This document shows positions 1-10,896 of a DNA stretch of 64,000 bases, piece by piece; the stretch's first letter is position 1; the number at the start of each line of letters is the position of its first letter. The position numbers were made by a program, and so were the translations under genes. Origin of the DNA: Entamoeba invadens IP1 (lineage: Eukaryota; Evosea; Mastigamoebida; Endamoebidae); assembly GCF_000330505.1 (NCBI RefSeq), contig NW_004191847.1, forward strand, positions 158,834 to 222,833, read 5' to 3'. The notes beneath the pieces are model-generated. The model was not told where the DNA came from, ran no database searches, and saw nothing but the letters and a program-made list of their open reading frames with translations.

Positions 1-1
1 T

Positions 2-151
2 GTTGATGGAGATGAAGAGGTTGCAATTAACTCTTTAGAATACTGTAAGATGATGACGTCTAATTTTACTAATCTTGGGAAATACAATCACCAAGGAATG
101 CTTCTTGAGAAAGTTACCGTCGACTACGTCAAGAACTTGGCTTGTTTCTAG
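2..151 (+). CDS. 3' end of an unidentified protein-coding gene (partial)
   Basis: An open frame runs from the window edge to a TAG stop at 149-151 and gives the last 49 residues of a protein (ending KNLACF). The codon use is normal for the window and AT-rich non-coding sequence with a TAAATAAA-like signal follows directly, so this looks like a true gene end. I do not recognise the family. The rest of the gene lies outside the window. It is convergent with the hexosaminidase gene on the other strand. Confidence 0.6.
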   Translation, partial: VDGDEEVAINSLEYCKMMTSNFTNLGKYNHQGMLLEKVTVDYVKNLACF

Positions 152-301
152 ATAAATAAAGCTATAACCACGCACTTCTTTTGGTTATAATTATTATAAT
201 TAATATAAAGTAAATCGAATAGTTTACAGATTGATACGTTTAAATTAGTGTCTTACTGTTTATTTATCTATTTATCTATTACAAAGACAACAAAAAGTAA
301 A

Positions 302-2008
302 TTATTGGGACTCAACCTCTTCAGGAAGTTGGCAATAGTTGCAATAGATCGGACCCATTCCCTTTGATATTCCTCTTCTCAGATTCATGCATCTTACATA
401 ATTCATTCTGACCTCCAATGAGTCGGCATCGGTCATCTCTTTACTGCTCCAAAATCGCTCTGCCAACGCCATGAATCTTGTCTGTGATCTATCAAACCAA
501 TTCTGGTCGTCACAACTCTCTCCCCAAGAGCACCCTTCCATCCCATACACTTTACTCAGTTCATCCTCAGTGAATTCCTTTGTTGGATCATTCGCATAGA
601 AGTCTTTGAACGTCCACACCCACATATGGTACAAGTCATAACACGTTGATTCATTATACACTTTACAATCGGGGTCTCCTGATGATTGGTAAAACCCTGA
701 TGAATAAATAGTGTTATATCCTGCGTCTACTGCCTGTTTGAGTAATGGGTCATTTTGCCACACTTGTACAATTGTGGTGGTGTCCGCGTTGTTGTTCTTG
801 AACACTTCTTCCCACACAATTGGTGTCTTTTTGTTCGCGATAACACAGTCTTGGGAGTACTTATTGAAGTATGACTCAAGACCAGTAAAGTCTTTAACTG
901 AGTGATTTGTCATCCATTCATTAATGACACTTAACTCTTTACACTTTTTCCAGCAATTTTGGTTCACTTCATCACCGCCCACATGAATATAGTCTGAAGT
1001 AAATACATCAGATAGTTCGGCTATTAAAGACTCGATGAGGGGGAACGTGTTTTCATCGGCAGGGTTCATCGTGATAAGGTTCTCTCCATAGTGCATCGTG
1101 GGCTTCGAAGCGTAATCCCAACAATCTACACCAACACCAGGGTATGCCTTGCCCCATGATGCAGCGTGTGCTGGCATATCTAATTCAGGGTATACTATGA
1201 TACCCCTCAACTCGGCGTAATCAATCAGTTCTTTAAGGAAGCTTTGTGTCAATATGTACTTCTTCGAGTAGCTCGCCTTTTTAGTAAACTCAGGATTCTT
1301 CTTTGATTCAAACAAGAAAGTTTGTGCGTCGGAGATGTGCAAGTGTAATATATTGATTTTAAACGCGGCCAGAGAGTCAACAATTTTGTAAAAGGTTTTG
1401 GGGAGGATTTGATTTCTTGAGGGGTCGACGAGTAACCCTCTCCACTTGAATCGAGGGAAGTCTGATATAGTGATGGGAAGTTGTGAAATATACGTCTTTT
1501 TGTCTGACATTCTCACTAATTGAATAAATGTCTCAAAGGCATGTCGAAGACCAAACACCGTCTTTACACTGATAGAAATCGTTTCCTTAGTCACAGAAAG
1601 GGTGTAACTCTCGTCAACTCCAATTTTTAAAACAGGTCGAATTTCTTCGGCAGTTTCCGAAGTAAATTGCAAGTCAATTGTTGTAATATCAGTTGGATCA
1701 ATTGGTGTGATGTGTGGGATATCAATTGCAGCGTGTAAAGAAAGTCTGAAGTCCTCCAAATTTTGAATTCGGCTAAGTGGGAACGTCACACTATGATTGA
1801 ATATGTTGTCGACAAATGTCTTGCACCTTTCGTTGGTTTTACAGACATCGGGTATATTCAGTGTTATCTCTGGAGTGATATGAATAGAGTCAGCCGACCC
1901 AATATTGGCTTCAACTTTCTGTGGGTATGGTACTAACAGCAATTGCCCTATAACATCATTACCATTCCCAGCAAAGACGGTGAATACCAGTAATGCAAAT
2001 ACCAGCAT
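302..2008 (-). CDS. Beta-N-acetylhexosaminidase (GH20), secreted/lysosomal
   Basis: This enzyme removes terminal beta-linked GlcNAc/GalNAc from glycans and would act in lysosomes, phagosomes or outside the cell. The protein is 568 residues. It begins with a signal peptide (MLVFALLVFTVFAG), then a GH20 N-terminal beta domain and a TIM barrel. Diagnostic stretches are WRGLLVDPSRN, ILHLHISDAQ, YPELDMPAHA and HVGGDEV with the catalytic Asp-Glu pair near residue 345; the C-terminal WSS and RGI/YCN segments match lysosomal HexA/HexB. The frame stays open to 2041, but the codon there is TTG; the first ATG is at 2008 and starts directly at the signal peptide, so I use it. It is a single exon. Family assignment is firm; substrate preference cannot be read. 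Confidence 0.95.
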   Translation of the reverse strand: MLVFALLVFTVFAGNGNDVIGQLLLVPYPQKVEANIGSADSIHITPEITLNIPDVCKTNERCKTFVDNIFNHSVTFPLSRIQNLEDFRLSLHAAIDIPHITPIDPTDITTIDLQFTSETAEEIRPVLKIGVDESYTLSVTKETISISVKTVFGLRHAFETFIQLVRMSDKKTYISQLPITISDFPRFKWRGLLVDPSRNQILPKTFYKIVDSLAAFKINILHLHISDAQTFLFESKKNPEFTKKASYSKKYILTQSFLKELIDYAELRGIIVYPELDMPAHAASWGKAYPGVGVDCWDYASKPTMHYGENLITMNPADENTFPLIESLIAELSDVFTSDYIHVGGDEVNQNCWKKCKELSVINEWMTNHSVKDFTGLESYFNKYSQDCVIANKKTPIVWEEVFKNNNADTTTIVQVWQNDPLLKQAVDAGYNTIYSSGFYQSSGDPDCKVYNESTCYDLYHMWVWTFKDFYANDPTKEFTEDELSKVYGMEGCSWGESCDDQNWFDRSQTRFMALAERFWSSKEMTDADSLEVRMNYVRCMNLRRGISKGMGPIYCNYCQLPEEVESQ

Positions 2009-2306
2009 TGTTTTTTGAATATATTCCAGTTCTGCCACCAAAGATCAATTCGCTTTTTGAATCCTTCGTAATTAAAATAATGGTGGAAATTCCAAATTGA
2101 AAAGAACTTAGAAATTTGTTAAGAATACGATTTTAAAGTGCTTTTTTAAAATATAAAAAATTTTGGCAATCACAAAAATTCCAACACTATGAAGAGGTCA
2201 ATAACTCACCTACAAACATGAAATTCACAATTAGTTAAGAAAACCGTTTCAAACTACCACTTGAAGTGTGTCGAAACAACAAACATATGAAATGTAAATG
2301 GTTTTG

Positions 2307-2318
2307 GTAACTTTAAAC
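2307..2318 (+). promoter_or_regulatory. Putative core promoter (GTAACTTTAAAC) of the first TMK gene
   Basis: The motif lies 26 nt before the ATG at 2333. It has the same A/T-rich layout and spacing as the GAACTTAAAA boxes before other genes in this window, and resembles the GAAC plus TATA elements known from Entamoeba core promoters. The role is inferred from position and resemblance. Confidence 0.4.
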
Positions 2319-2332
2319 CAGAAGTGTGTCAC

Positions 2333-5300
2333 ATGAAAAGTGCGTTTCATTTGTTTGTAACACTATTTGTCTTTGCACTCTCTGTATGTCCACCTGAAAA
2401 TATCATCACAACTACTATCGAAACAACAGACGTATGCAAGTTATCTTCTATCAATATTCAGAACAAAGCAACTTTAATTACAAAAGAGTCTTCTTCACTT
2501 ACATTAGACTCGACACTCACTGTAAACTCTAACTCAAAACTTTATATGAAAAATTCGTCGAAAATCACAACAAGTAGTCAACTGAGTTTAGTTGCGTCAA
2601 GTGAACTTTCACTGGAGGGAAATTCCGTTTTAAATGTTGGCACTTTCTATGTCGGTGAAACTATGAATAAAGTTACTCTTAAAGATAACACTCGATTTAC
2701 ACACACCTCACCTTCCCAAATTTCTGATGTAACTGCCATACTCTACGGTAATTCTATATTCACTTTAGGTAATGTTGCTTTTATTGATTCTGCAAATTTT
2801 GTTATGAATGACCACTCCACCCTTACAGCAACTTCACTTGTTGTGTACTCCAACGTGAATTTGGTATCCAACACTGACAACCCAATATTAGTCTCTGCTA
2901 ATCTTAACGTAGGAACGTCTGCAAGTACTTTAACACTCAAAAGTTCTACTCGAGGAATTCAATACATAATTGGAGGTATAAGTTGCATGGGAAGTTTATC
3001 TACAGATTCTTTGAGTACAATTTATTCGTCTGTTGTAAAGATAGAAAACAGTTGTGTGTTGGGTGTATCTAAAACAAGAAACTATCGCGACCTTCCTATT
3101 TTTCTAGTTGAAAACAAAATTGAATTTGGCAGTACCGTCTTATTTACACACACAAATGGAGACGTCTTTGATATTGCAGCTTCCAAAGAACCAATTGCAG
3201 GTTCTATTCCTATGGGATTCAAATTTCTTTTGAATAAAAGGCTATTAAGATATGGGAGTTCTACAACAGTCTTTTGTCACTTAAAACAATCAAATGGAGG
3301 GAGTACATACATATTTGTGGAACCATATTGTCCATGTGATGGGTGTTTCATTACTCCATTCAAAAATGGAGAGGGTGTTGTTATCAATAAAAACACATCA
3401 TTGAAAACAGCGATTGTGTATGACCAAAATGAAGTGAATGTACTTTTTGTCAACGGAGATGCCATTTCTTTTGCACTTGTTGATAACTATGCAGTTAATT
3501 TAAATGTAACAGAAGTGTCACAGATCACAACTAAAGGTGTTTCAGCATCTAAAAGAATATTATTAACATCAAAAGAAGGATTCACACATGATGGAATACT
3601 TTGTGATGTTGGGTATATCACTGGTGATAAGTTAAAATGTTTGTTTCCTAAAGAGTGTCCGACTGGTGGAGTTAATCCACTCACTAAGAAGTGTGAAACA
3701 TGCAAGAAAGCGTCTTGTGACAAATGTGATGGTGTTGATGGAAATTGCTTTCGGTGTATTGGTGGTACAATTCTTATTGATGGAAAGTGTGTTCGAGATA
3801 CCAACTGTCTTTATGCTGAACATCGATTTTGTGTAAAGTGTAAAGAGGGATACAAAAGAGTTGGAGCGTTGTGTGTGAGATTGACTGACCAAAGGTGTCA
3901 AATTGGAGTAGAAAGCAAGTGTGTGTTATGTGACACGACTCGTAATTATCTGAATGTTAATGGTGTGTGTGTAGATCCACCAGAGAATTATATCGGTATC
4001 AATCAAGGTACTATTGTGTCTTGTATTAAAGGATATTATGTATTTGATTCAAAGTGTTTGGGGTGTTCATCTTCGCTAGCAAATAGTGAACTTTGTGAGG
4101 ACAATAAAATTACAAAGTGTTTAGTCAATTACGAAGTATCAAACAATGGAAGCTCGTGTTTACCAACCACTTGTTCTGTCACAACAAACACTTTGAAAGA
4201 GTCAAATGGACAATGTGTTTCCCCTATTACTAAGTGTCTTCAAATCGTCAATTCAAAATGTGTTGAATGTGAATTTGGAGTCAACTTGGTTTATGACACA
4301 AATCAATGTGGGACATCTCTTCCCATTGGGTGTGAAGAAGTTCATAGTGTGGGTTGTCGTCGCTGCACTTCTGGATATTTTTTAGAGTCGGCCTCACAAA
4401 CGTGTTCAAAGTGTTCGTCGGAATGTAAAGACTGTTTTGGTTCATCTACAAAATGCACTTCATGCGAAGAGGGTGAATACCTTACGAATTCAACTTGTCA
4501 GTCAAACGAACTTTTACGTGAAAAGTGTTCAACAGTGAGTGTAAGTGGTTCTTTGTGTTATGTGTGTAAACCCGGCTACTTCAGAGTTGGTCTTGATTGT
4601 CAGTCCTGTAAGCCAGAATGCAAAACGTGTTTAACATCTAACAAGTGTTTGGAATGTAATTCAGTGTACTTTAAAAGTAGTGATGGTGAGTGTCTTCTCC
4701 GTTCTTCGATCATCGGGTGTTCGACCGAAATAACCTCAATAGGGTGTTCCAAATGTTCTGAAGGGTATTACCAATACAAAGAAAATATGTGTGCTTCCTG
4801 TGATTCAAAGTGTTCGACCTGCACTTCTGGAGACAAGTGTAACACATGTCAAAAAGATTATGTATTAGTTAAATCAATGTGTTTGCCATTTAATATGATA
4901 GCAGAGTGTAAAGCCGCACGAAATTCCGAGTGCACTCGTTGTTCTTTTTGGTATGTCCCAAGTAGTGATGGGTCATATTGCGAACAACAGATAGTGTGGT
5001 GGGTTGTCTTGATATCCATATTATTCTGTTTTCTATCCATTGTATTTATATTGATATCGTTGTACTACTTCATCAAGAAAATAGTGAAGAAGAACAAGAT
5101 GATTGAGATGGAGAACAAGATGACTATATTTGATATGAATCGTTCAAATGTATCATTCACACGACTTGGAACACTTTCAGTCAACTTACCATTTGTCGAC
5201 TTCAATTCGGATTCTACAGAACTTCCTGTCAACACAGAAAGCCGCCAACTACTTTGCGTTGGCAACTCAACTTCAGACACTTTAAAGGTTCAAATCACTA

Positions 5301-6322
5301 CAGCAACATGCGAGGAGAAATACACTCTACGTGTGTTGCCACCAGTTGCTGTTCTCCGTAAAGGTTTAGCATGCGAATTTGAGATATACATAACACCACA
5401 TTACACCTGTACCATATCATCAAAGATTGCAATTGTATCAAAGAATTATGCCACCGGACTTGAAACATGTGAAGCTGTTGAAGTGAAAGGTACAACGTTG
5501 ATATCCACTCGCATAGACCCAGCCGAGCTTAGTGAAATAGAGGTACTTGGGAAAGGGTCTTTTGGCATTGTGTGGAAAGGGATATACAGACACAACATTG
5601 TTGCAATCAAAAAGATGAAAGAGATGAGTGACAGTGGAATGCAAGAACTTGAAAAGGAAGTTGCGATGTTAGATAAGTTCAGGTGTGAGTACATTGTCGC
5701 ATTTTATGGGGCGGTTTTCATCCCAAGTAAAGTGTGTATGGTCACTGAATTTGCACCATTTGGGAGTCTTCAGGACTTAATGAGAAAACGAAGTAAAAAA
5801 GATGTTCAGTTATCACTTCGACTTAAAATGATGTGTGATGCTTGTAAAGGCATTTTGTATTTACATGAAAATGGCATTTTACACAGAGATATCAAGCCAG
5901 ACAATACCTTAATTTGCTCAATGAGTTTGAATGAGAAAGTTAATGCGAAATTGACTGACTTCGGGTCATCAAGAAATGTAAATTTGATGATGACCAATAT
6001 GACATTCACTAAAGGCATCGGAACCCCTACATACATGGCACCTGAAGTGTTAAAGAATGAAAAATACACTAAAAGTGCAGACGTGTATTCATTTGCGATA
6101 ACCATGTTTGAAGTGTTTGGGTGGCAAGATGCTTACAACCAAGACATATTCAAATTCCCATGGAAAATCGCTGAATTTGTGACTTCAGGGCAACGACCAG
6201 AAAGACTTGATGACATCCCTCTCTCCGTCTTTGTGTTGATTGAATGTGCTTGGGGACGTGTTCCCAAAGAACGTATATCAATACAGAAGTTAGTAGTCGA
6301 ATTAGACAAAATAGCACTCTAA
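2333..6322 (+). CDS. Transmembrane receptor-like kinase (TMK family)
   Basis: A type I membrane protein kinase of the Entamoeba TMK family, 1329 residues. It has a signal peptide (residues 1-20), then about 400 Ser/Thr/Asn-rich residues in short alternating hydrophobic repeats resembling a beta-helix, then a Cys-rich CXXC/furin-like region (about 440-880). A membrane span follows near 887-914. The cytosolic part has the TMK juxtamembrane domain and a kinase domain (about 1062-1325). The kinase keeps the glycine loop (GKGSFGIVWKG), the VAIK lysine, HRDIKPDN, DFG and APE, so it should be active. The open frame begins with GTG at 2324; the first ATG is 2333. Single exon. The other TMK, 4.6 kb away on the opposite strand, has a near-identical juxtamembrane and kinase layout. 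Ligand and subgroup are not known. Confidence 0.93.
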   Translation: MKSAFHLFVTLFVFALSVCPPENIITTTIETTDVCKLSSINIQNKATLITKESSSLTLDSTLTVNSNSKLYMKNSSKITTSSQLSLVASSELSLEGNSVLNVGTFYVGETMNKVTLKDNTRFTHTSPSQISDVTAILYGNSIFTLGNVAFIDSANFVMNDHSTLTATSLVVYSNVNLVSNTDNPILVSANLNVGTSASTLTLKSSTRGIQYIIGGISCMGSLSTDSLSTIYSSVVKIENSCVLGVSKTRNYRDLPIFLVENKIEFGSTVLFTHTNGDVFDIAASKEPIAGSIPMGFKFLLNKRLLRYGSSTTVFCHLKQSNGGSTYIFVEPYCPCDGCFITPFKNGEGVVINKNTSLKTAIVYDQNEVNVLFVNGDAISFALVDNYAVNLNVTEVSQITTKGVSASKRILLTSKEGFTHDGILCDVGYITGDKLKCLFPKECPTGGVNPLTKKCETCKKASCDKCDGVDGNCFRCIGGTILIDGKCVRDTNCLYAEHRFCVKCKEGYKRVGALCVRLTDQRCQIGVESKCVLCDTTRNYLNVNGVCVDPPENYIGINQGTIVSCIKGYYVFDSKCLGCSSSLANSELCEDNKITKCLVNYEVSNNGSSCLPTTCSVTTNTLKESNGQCVSPITKCLQIVNSKCVECEFGVNLVYDTNQCGTSLPIGCEEVHSVGCRRCTSGYFLESASQTCSKCSSECKDCFGSSTKCTSCEEGEYLTNSTCQSNELLREKCSTVSVSGSLCYVCKPGYFRVGLDCQSCKPECKTCLTSNKCLECNSVYFKSSDGECLLRSSIIGCSTEITSIGCSKCSEGYYQYKENMCASCDSKCSTCTSGDKCNTCQKDYVLVKSMCLPFNMIAECKAARNSECTRCSFWYVPSSDGSYCEQQIVWWVVLISILFCFLSIVFILISLYYFIKKIVKKNKMIEMENKMTIFDMNRSNVSFTRLGTLSVNLPFVDFNSDSTELPVNTESRQLLCVGNSTSDTLKVQITTATCEEKYTLRVLPPVAVLRKGLACEFEIYITPHYTCTISSKIAIVSKNYATGLETCEAVEVKGTTLISTRIDPAELSEIEVLGKGSFGIVWKGIYRHNIVAIKKMKEMSDSGMQELEKEVAMLDKFRCEYIVAFYGAVFIPSKVCMVTEFAPFGSLQDLMRKRSKKDVQLSLRLKMMCDACKGILYLHENGILHRDIKPDNTLICSMSLNEKVNAKLTDFGSSRNVNLMMTNMTFTKGIGTPTYMAPEVLKNEKYTKSADVYSFAITMFEVFGWQDAYNQDIFKFPWKIAEFVTSGQRPERLDDIPLSVFVLIECAWGRVPKERISIQKLVVELDKIAL

Positions 6323-6465
6323 TTCCTCTTCTTCTGTTCTATTTGTTATTAATTTAAAAAATATTAGTTACTAGTTATTTTTTGGTAGCAATTTAAATAG
6401 TAAATTAATAATATTAATTTCTATTATTAATTAATTTTATAATCAAAATAACAATTCTATAATTT

Positions 6466-6723
<258 letters not shown>

Positions 6724-6786
6724 GAATTTATGTTATTCACAAAGTGTACTTTTTGATGTTCAAAAAAGTTTATAAACTTTTCTTTG

Positions 6787-7801
6787 ATGCAATCTGACTT
6801 CTCAATTGAGATGGAGGCCTTGTTCGACCCTCATTATACATGCGAACCATATGAAGCAGTCGGTGCACTAACAGATTCCCTTCAACCAGACTGCTTCAGT
6901 GGGATGAAAGTAGAGTATACAACACAACACTCCGAAAATTTGGTAACGGGGCACTACCTCACCATCGACCCCCCAGCTCCAAAACAAAAGGTCAATCGAA
7001 TCCACTCAATTTTGTATGCCGGGACTTGGGGAAATTTAATCGCTCGTATCGATAACGAACTCCATGGCTCCGTTCTCTCCACTGTTAACACTCCTAACAA
7101 GCAAATCAATGCAAGTTTGAGAGCAGCGGTTTGTTCCCTTTATCGAGACTCTATCTATTAAATAGTTACGTATTACTATAAATTTTTCTATTCGTTTTAG
7201 TATACTATTGATGGTTAATTATACTATAATTATACTATATTCCACATAACATAGTTAAAGTGACATAAAGCGCAACGAGGATGGTAATCAAGCGGGACTC
7301 GATATTAAAGCAACGGGATTTGGTCGGTGTGTTGGGTTTCGGTATGAGAAGGGAGGCATGTATGTAACAAACTTAATGCAGAAGATCAACGAAAAATTTT
7401 CAATAGGAGCCGAGTGTTGTTTAGTACCACACAAAAGGTTGCGTACACAGTCGTATGGAGCGCTTTGTATGATCAACCCCCAACTCATCTCTTCATTCAT
7501 ATACTCCGAACTTAACACCACTTTTCTCTCTTCAGTCAAATACTCCCCGTCACAGAGTGTCACCTTTGGTGGTCAATTTGTCTTTCAACAGAAGCCGAAT
7601 AAGTCGATGTTTGGCGCATTGTTCTTTGAGAAAGTCACTCAAATGGCGCTCCTGAAAACATCGATGAACACGACAGGAACATTTTCTTCATCTTTTCAAA
7701 CCTCCATTAAAGAGATTGCTGGGAATTTGTTACTCTGCGTCCAAGCGAATCCGTTCATTGGAAGCTACACATATGGACTCTCATTGCAACTCTTCAGATA
7801 A
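6787..7801 (+). CDS. TOM40: Tom40, mitosomal outer-membrane import channel (two exons)
   Basis: Tom40 is the beta-barrel pore for protein import; in Entamoeba it serves the mitosome. Exon 1 is 6787-7128, the intron 7129-7270 (donor GTTTGTTC, acceptor TAAAG), and exon 2 7271-7801; both boundaries are phase 0, giving 290 residues, the usual Tom40 length. The N-terminus (FDPHYTCEPYEAV, then FSGMKVEYTTQHSENL) matches the Tom40 NPGxxEE helix and first strands. ILYAGTWGNLIARIDNELHG matches the conserved YxG...DN.GSL stretch. The C-terminus alternates polar and hydrophobic residues and ends GLSLQLFR, like a beta-signal. The acceptor is not the usual TAG: an in-frame TAA at 7256-7258 forces the splice to be later, and 7270 is the first site in phase. 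VDAC-type porin is the main alternative. Confidence 0.8.
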
Positions 7802-7871
7802 CTCGTTGATTGTTACTATCGTTATAATAGTACTTTACTAGAAATAAACTATAACTTCACACACCACAAAA

Positions 7872-8447
7872 TCAAATTAGAAGGCAGAATGCGATGGAGA
7901 TGAGTGCGACCAAGACTTCACCAGCGCCTTCGTAGTAGACTGAATGTGCGTCTTTTGGTTCACACTTGTTCAGGTCGTGTGACTCGAGAGCATTTTCAGT
8001 TAACTTGTCTGTACAGAGATAACTGGTGTACTGGAACTTCTTCAATTTGTTACTGTCTTTGTCCTCCCCAAATTTGTACATGTAATACGGCGAATTGCCA
8101 AAGCAGACGTCAGTCACTAATTTCACAGGAACATCGACTTTATCTTTGTTCGCACATGTTGTCGAAGTGGTGTCTTCATATAATATGACAGAATAAGACG
8201 CCTCATCAAAACTGTCACAATTCATTAAATAAGATGGAGTGGCAGTCCCCGTGCAGTCCGATGATGTGTATGTGTTGTGGACGTACTCCCCTGATACTTT
8301 GTTCGTTTTCTCAGAACCTGTAGAAAGCTGTTTGCAGACATCTAACTCATGCGTGGTGAACAACGCGCGCTCTCCGTTGATGTTTCTGTCACCACAAGAT
8401 ATCGTGGTCGATGAAACTACAACAAATAGAAGTGGGATAAAAAGCAT
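7872..8447 (-). CDS. Small secreted, probably GPI-anchored protein, function unknown
   Basis: The protein is 191 residues. It starts with a signal peptide (MLFIPLLFVVVSSTTISC) and ends with a small-residue site (EGAGE) followed by a hydrophobic tail (VLVALISIAFCLLI), the layout of a GPI-anchor signal. The middle has about ten cysteines, probably disulphide-bonded, and no catalytic motif I recognise. The frame is open to 8540 but the codon there is TTG; the ATG at 8447 falls exactly at the signal peptide. The gene is convergent with Tom40, with 70 bp between stops. It would sit on the cell surface. Confidence 0.75.
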   Translation of the reverse strand: MLFIPLLFVVVSSTTISCGDRNINGERALFTTHELDVCKQLSTGSEKTNKVSGEYVHNTYTSSDCTGTATPSYLMNCDSFDEASYSVILYEDTTSTTCANKDKVDVPVKLVTDVCFGNSPYYMYKFGEDKDSNKLKKFQYTSYLCTDKLTENALESHDLNKCEPKDAHSVYYEGAGEVLVALISIAFCLLI

Positions 8448-9196
8448 GAGACAAGGTATGTGAAAAGTTCTATCAGTTGGTGGAAGATGGAAGAAGTCGA
8501 AACAAACTAAAAATTGGGGTTTCCTATATGAAACGACCAATTTATTCCTATTTAACTATTTTTACTATTATAATATTATTTTTAACTATATTATTGTTTC
8601 TTAATTCAGAAATATGTAAATTTTACTATTATTTTTTAATATTACCATTTTGAGTACAATTTTTAAAAAATAGTAATTATTTATATTAATAATAATAATA
8701 TGTTATAATTATCTTTTTATTAGAAATATAATAACAACTTTGTTTTCATGCCAATAAAAATGATATCAATAATAGTTTATTGAATAATTAATAAATTATT
8801 TCATTATTATAATATATTTATATAATTAAAAATAAATTATTATTATAAATAGTAAAATTTTTTCTATTTAGTATAGTTTTTATATTATAATGTAAATTTC
8901 AAGTGTTTTCACAACAAAGAAATTAAAAATAGAAAGTGATTATTTCTTGTAATTAAAACAAAAACGGTACCATTTCTTTTGATTTATTATATTATAAATA
9001 ATAATACAAAATTTTTTTATTTCAATTATTCACTAAATCTGCACAAACACACAATTAAATAAAAACTATTTAAAACCTATTGTAATAATTAACAATTATC
9101 ATTTAAAAACGTCGAATGTATAACTTTGTTTTTAAAACTACATTCTAGTGAATACCACCATTTCTCACATTAAGTGTAACTTTCAAACTGTAATTA
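8448..9196. other. AT-rich intergenic region, no gene seen
   Basis: About 750 bases between two divergent genes, more than 80% A+T, with many short AAT/TTA runs. I see no open frame of coding character, RNA gene or clear repeat pair. The promoters of both neighbours must lie here. Confidence 0.6.
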
Positions 9197-10309
9197 ATGG
9201 ATCGTGTTGAAGATAAGAGTTCGATTTTGAAGAAAGTAATGTTAGACGAAGCTTTAAAGAAAATGAACCGAGGTTCTCTGTCCATTCAAAAAATTGAGTG
9301 CAGTATCAAGTTGAGTGACTTAGACCGAGTTCTCGAGCAAGGCAAAATCCTACAAGTGTCTTCCAATGTAGAAAAGACTCAATCATTTCAAGCCAAATGG
9401 AAGAGTTCAAATGATATCAACAAATTGTTTTGTGTGCAGCCAATACCACGTCTTCCAAGGAAATTCTGTTCGACCATTCAAATTCAAATGTTCTCAATAT
9501 TCTTCGATAAGGACTTGAAGGTACCAAAACTCTCATTTTACACGTCCCCCAAGACTACAGCAGCCAATTTTATTCAAACTATCATTCAAAAGGTCAATTC
9601 GCTTCACGATGAGTCAAATGAAAAAGACCCAAATAAGGAAAGACTGGAGAACTCGACTAAACAAAAGAGAACTTTACTTGATGGAGGCTCAGATGTGTAC
9701 TTCTTGAGAATTTGCGATGAAGAGGGTGAACCAGATGAGGACTTCCCTTCCTTAGAACCGACGTCGATTATAGGAGAAATGGGGTCTTATAACTACTTCT
9801 TGAAAGAAAACAAAGACTATGTGGAAAGCTTGAAACACCACAGAAGAGCTGTTAATATGCCTAATACACAAAGAATTGCTATTCTAAATAATGTGAAGAT
9901 CGTGAAGGTATTCTTTAATGTCAAAGGGTTTGAAAACACGTCTGTGAAGTATGAGGTCCGTATGGGACAGAAAGTCATCGACTTTGTCAATACCGTCATC
10001 GAGGAAAGAAATAAGAAAGTCGGCCAAAACGGAGATTTGATGCCGAAAGACACAAAAGACTTTCTTTTCGAAATGGCTGACCAAGACGGAAAACCAGACG
10101 ATGACTTCCCAATGAAGTGTCAAGACGACATTTCTATGAGAGGAGACTTCTTTGTTTTTATTGGTAAAGGTTTGTATTATTTAATTTATAATATTAAATA
10201 TATTAATTAATTAATTAATTAGTAATTATTACTATATGAATAAATGAAGAAAAATTAAGACATCACCATCTAATCTGTAGGAAAATATGCAGCAGAAAAA
10301 AACAACTAA
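9197..10309 (+). CDS. Sin1-like protein with CRIM-type domains, probable TORC2 subunit (two exons)
   Basis: Sin1 is the TORC2 subunit whose CRIM domain recruits substrate kinases of the AGC class. Residues about 95-210 fit CRIM: a beta-rich start, then YFLRICDEEGEPDEDFPSLE, the counterpart of the Sin1 signature (L-R/H-I-x-E-D-D-G-E-x-D-x-D-F-P). A second module (about 235-330) ends in a related sequence, FEMADQDGKPDDDFP. The last exon is tiny: exon 1 is 9197-10169, the intron 10170-10280 (GTTTGTAT...CTGTAG), and exon 2 10281-10309 adds KYAAEKNN and a stop, in phase. Without splicing the frame runs into AT-rich sequence (YLIYNIKYIN). The protein is about 333 residues. I see no C-terminal PH domain, unlike full-length Sin1. 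Confidence 0.7.
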
Positions 10310-10896
10310 AACAGTAATCAATCATTTGTTATTAGAATTATAGTTTATTCAATGGTTTTTTTCTATACATATATAATTGATTAAATTAAACTCCAAAATT
10401 ATAGTAAATATAAAGTAAGTATTAAAAATATTATTTGATTGTTAATTATTTATTATATAATAAAAGTTACTTTTTTTATTATAGAATTATAACTGTTTCA
10501 ATTGGTATTTTTTATTACAAATTATAATAAACAATCATCATGAAAATTAGTAGTTTTTAAATAAATAAAATTATAAAGTTAAAAGATAAGAAATCCCATA
10601 ATAAATAATTAGCGAAAAATGCAATTGGTATAATATAACTAGAATATTAGTTTATATGAATTTAATAGTATTAAACCTATGATGACTTAACCATCTTTCG
10701 TCTGAATACAGTTGAAGACACTTTTCAAGCCTGAGGTTTTTAACATTTTTTATTTAATTAGAAATGGTTTATAATAACTTAAAAATAATTAACATAAGTG
10801 GAATTATATTTAATGTTTCTTTTACTATTAAAACTACTAATAACTAATACTAAAAGAAACCTATAAATTACCATAAAAATTTTAATACACCACTTT
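10310..10896. other. AT-rich intergenic region between convergent genes
   Basis: About 590 bases, almost entirely A/T runs apart from a short mixed stretch near 10680-10740. No coding frame, RNA gene or repeat pair is visible. It separates the ends of the Sin1-like gene and the large TMK gene. Confidence 0.6.
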
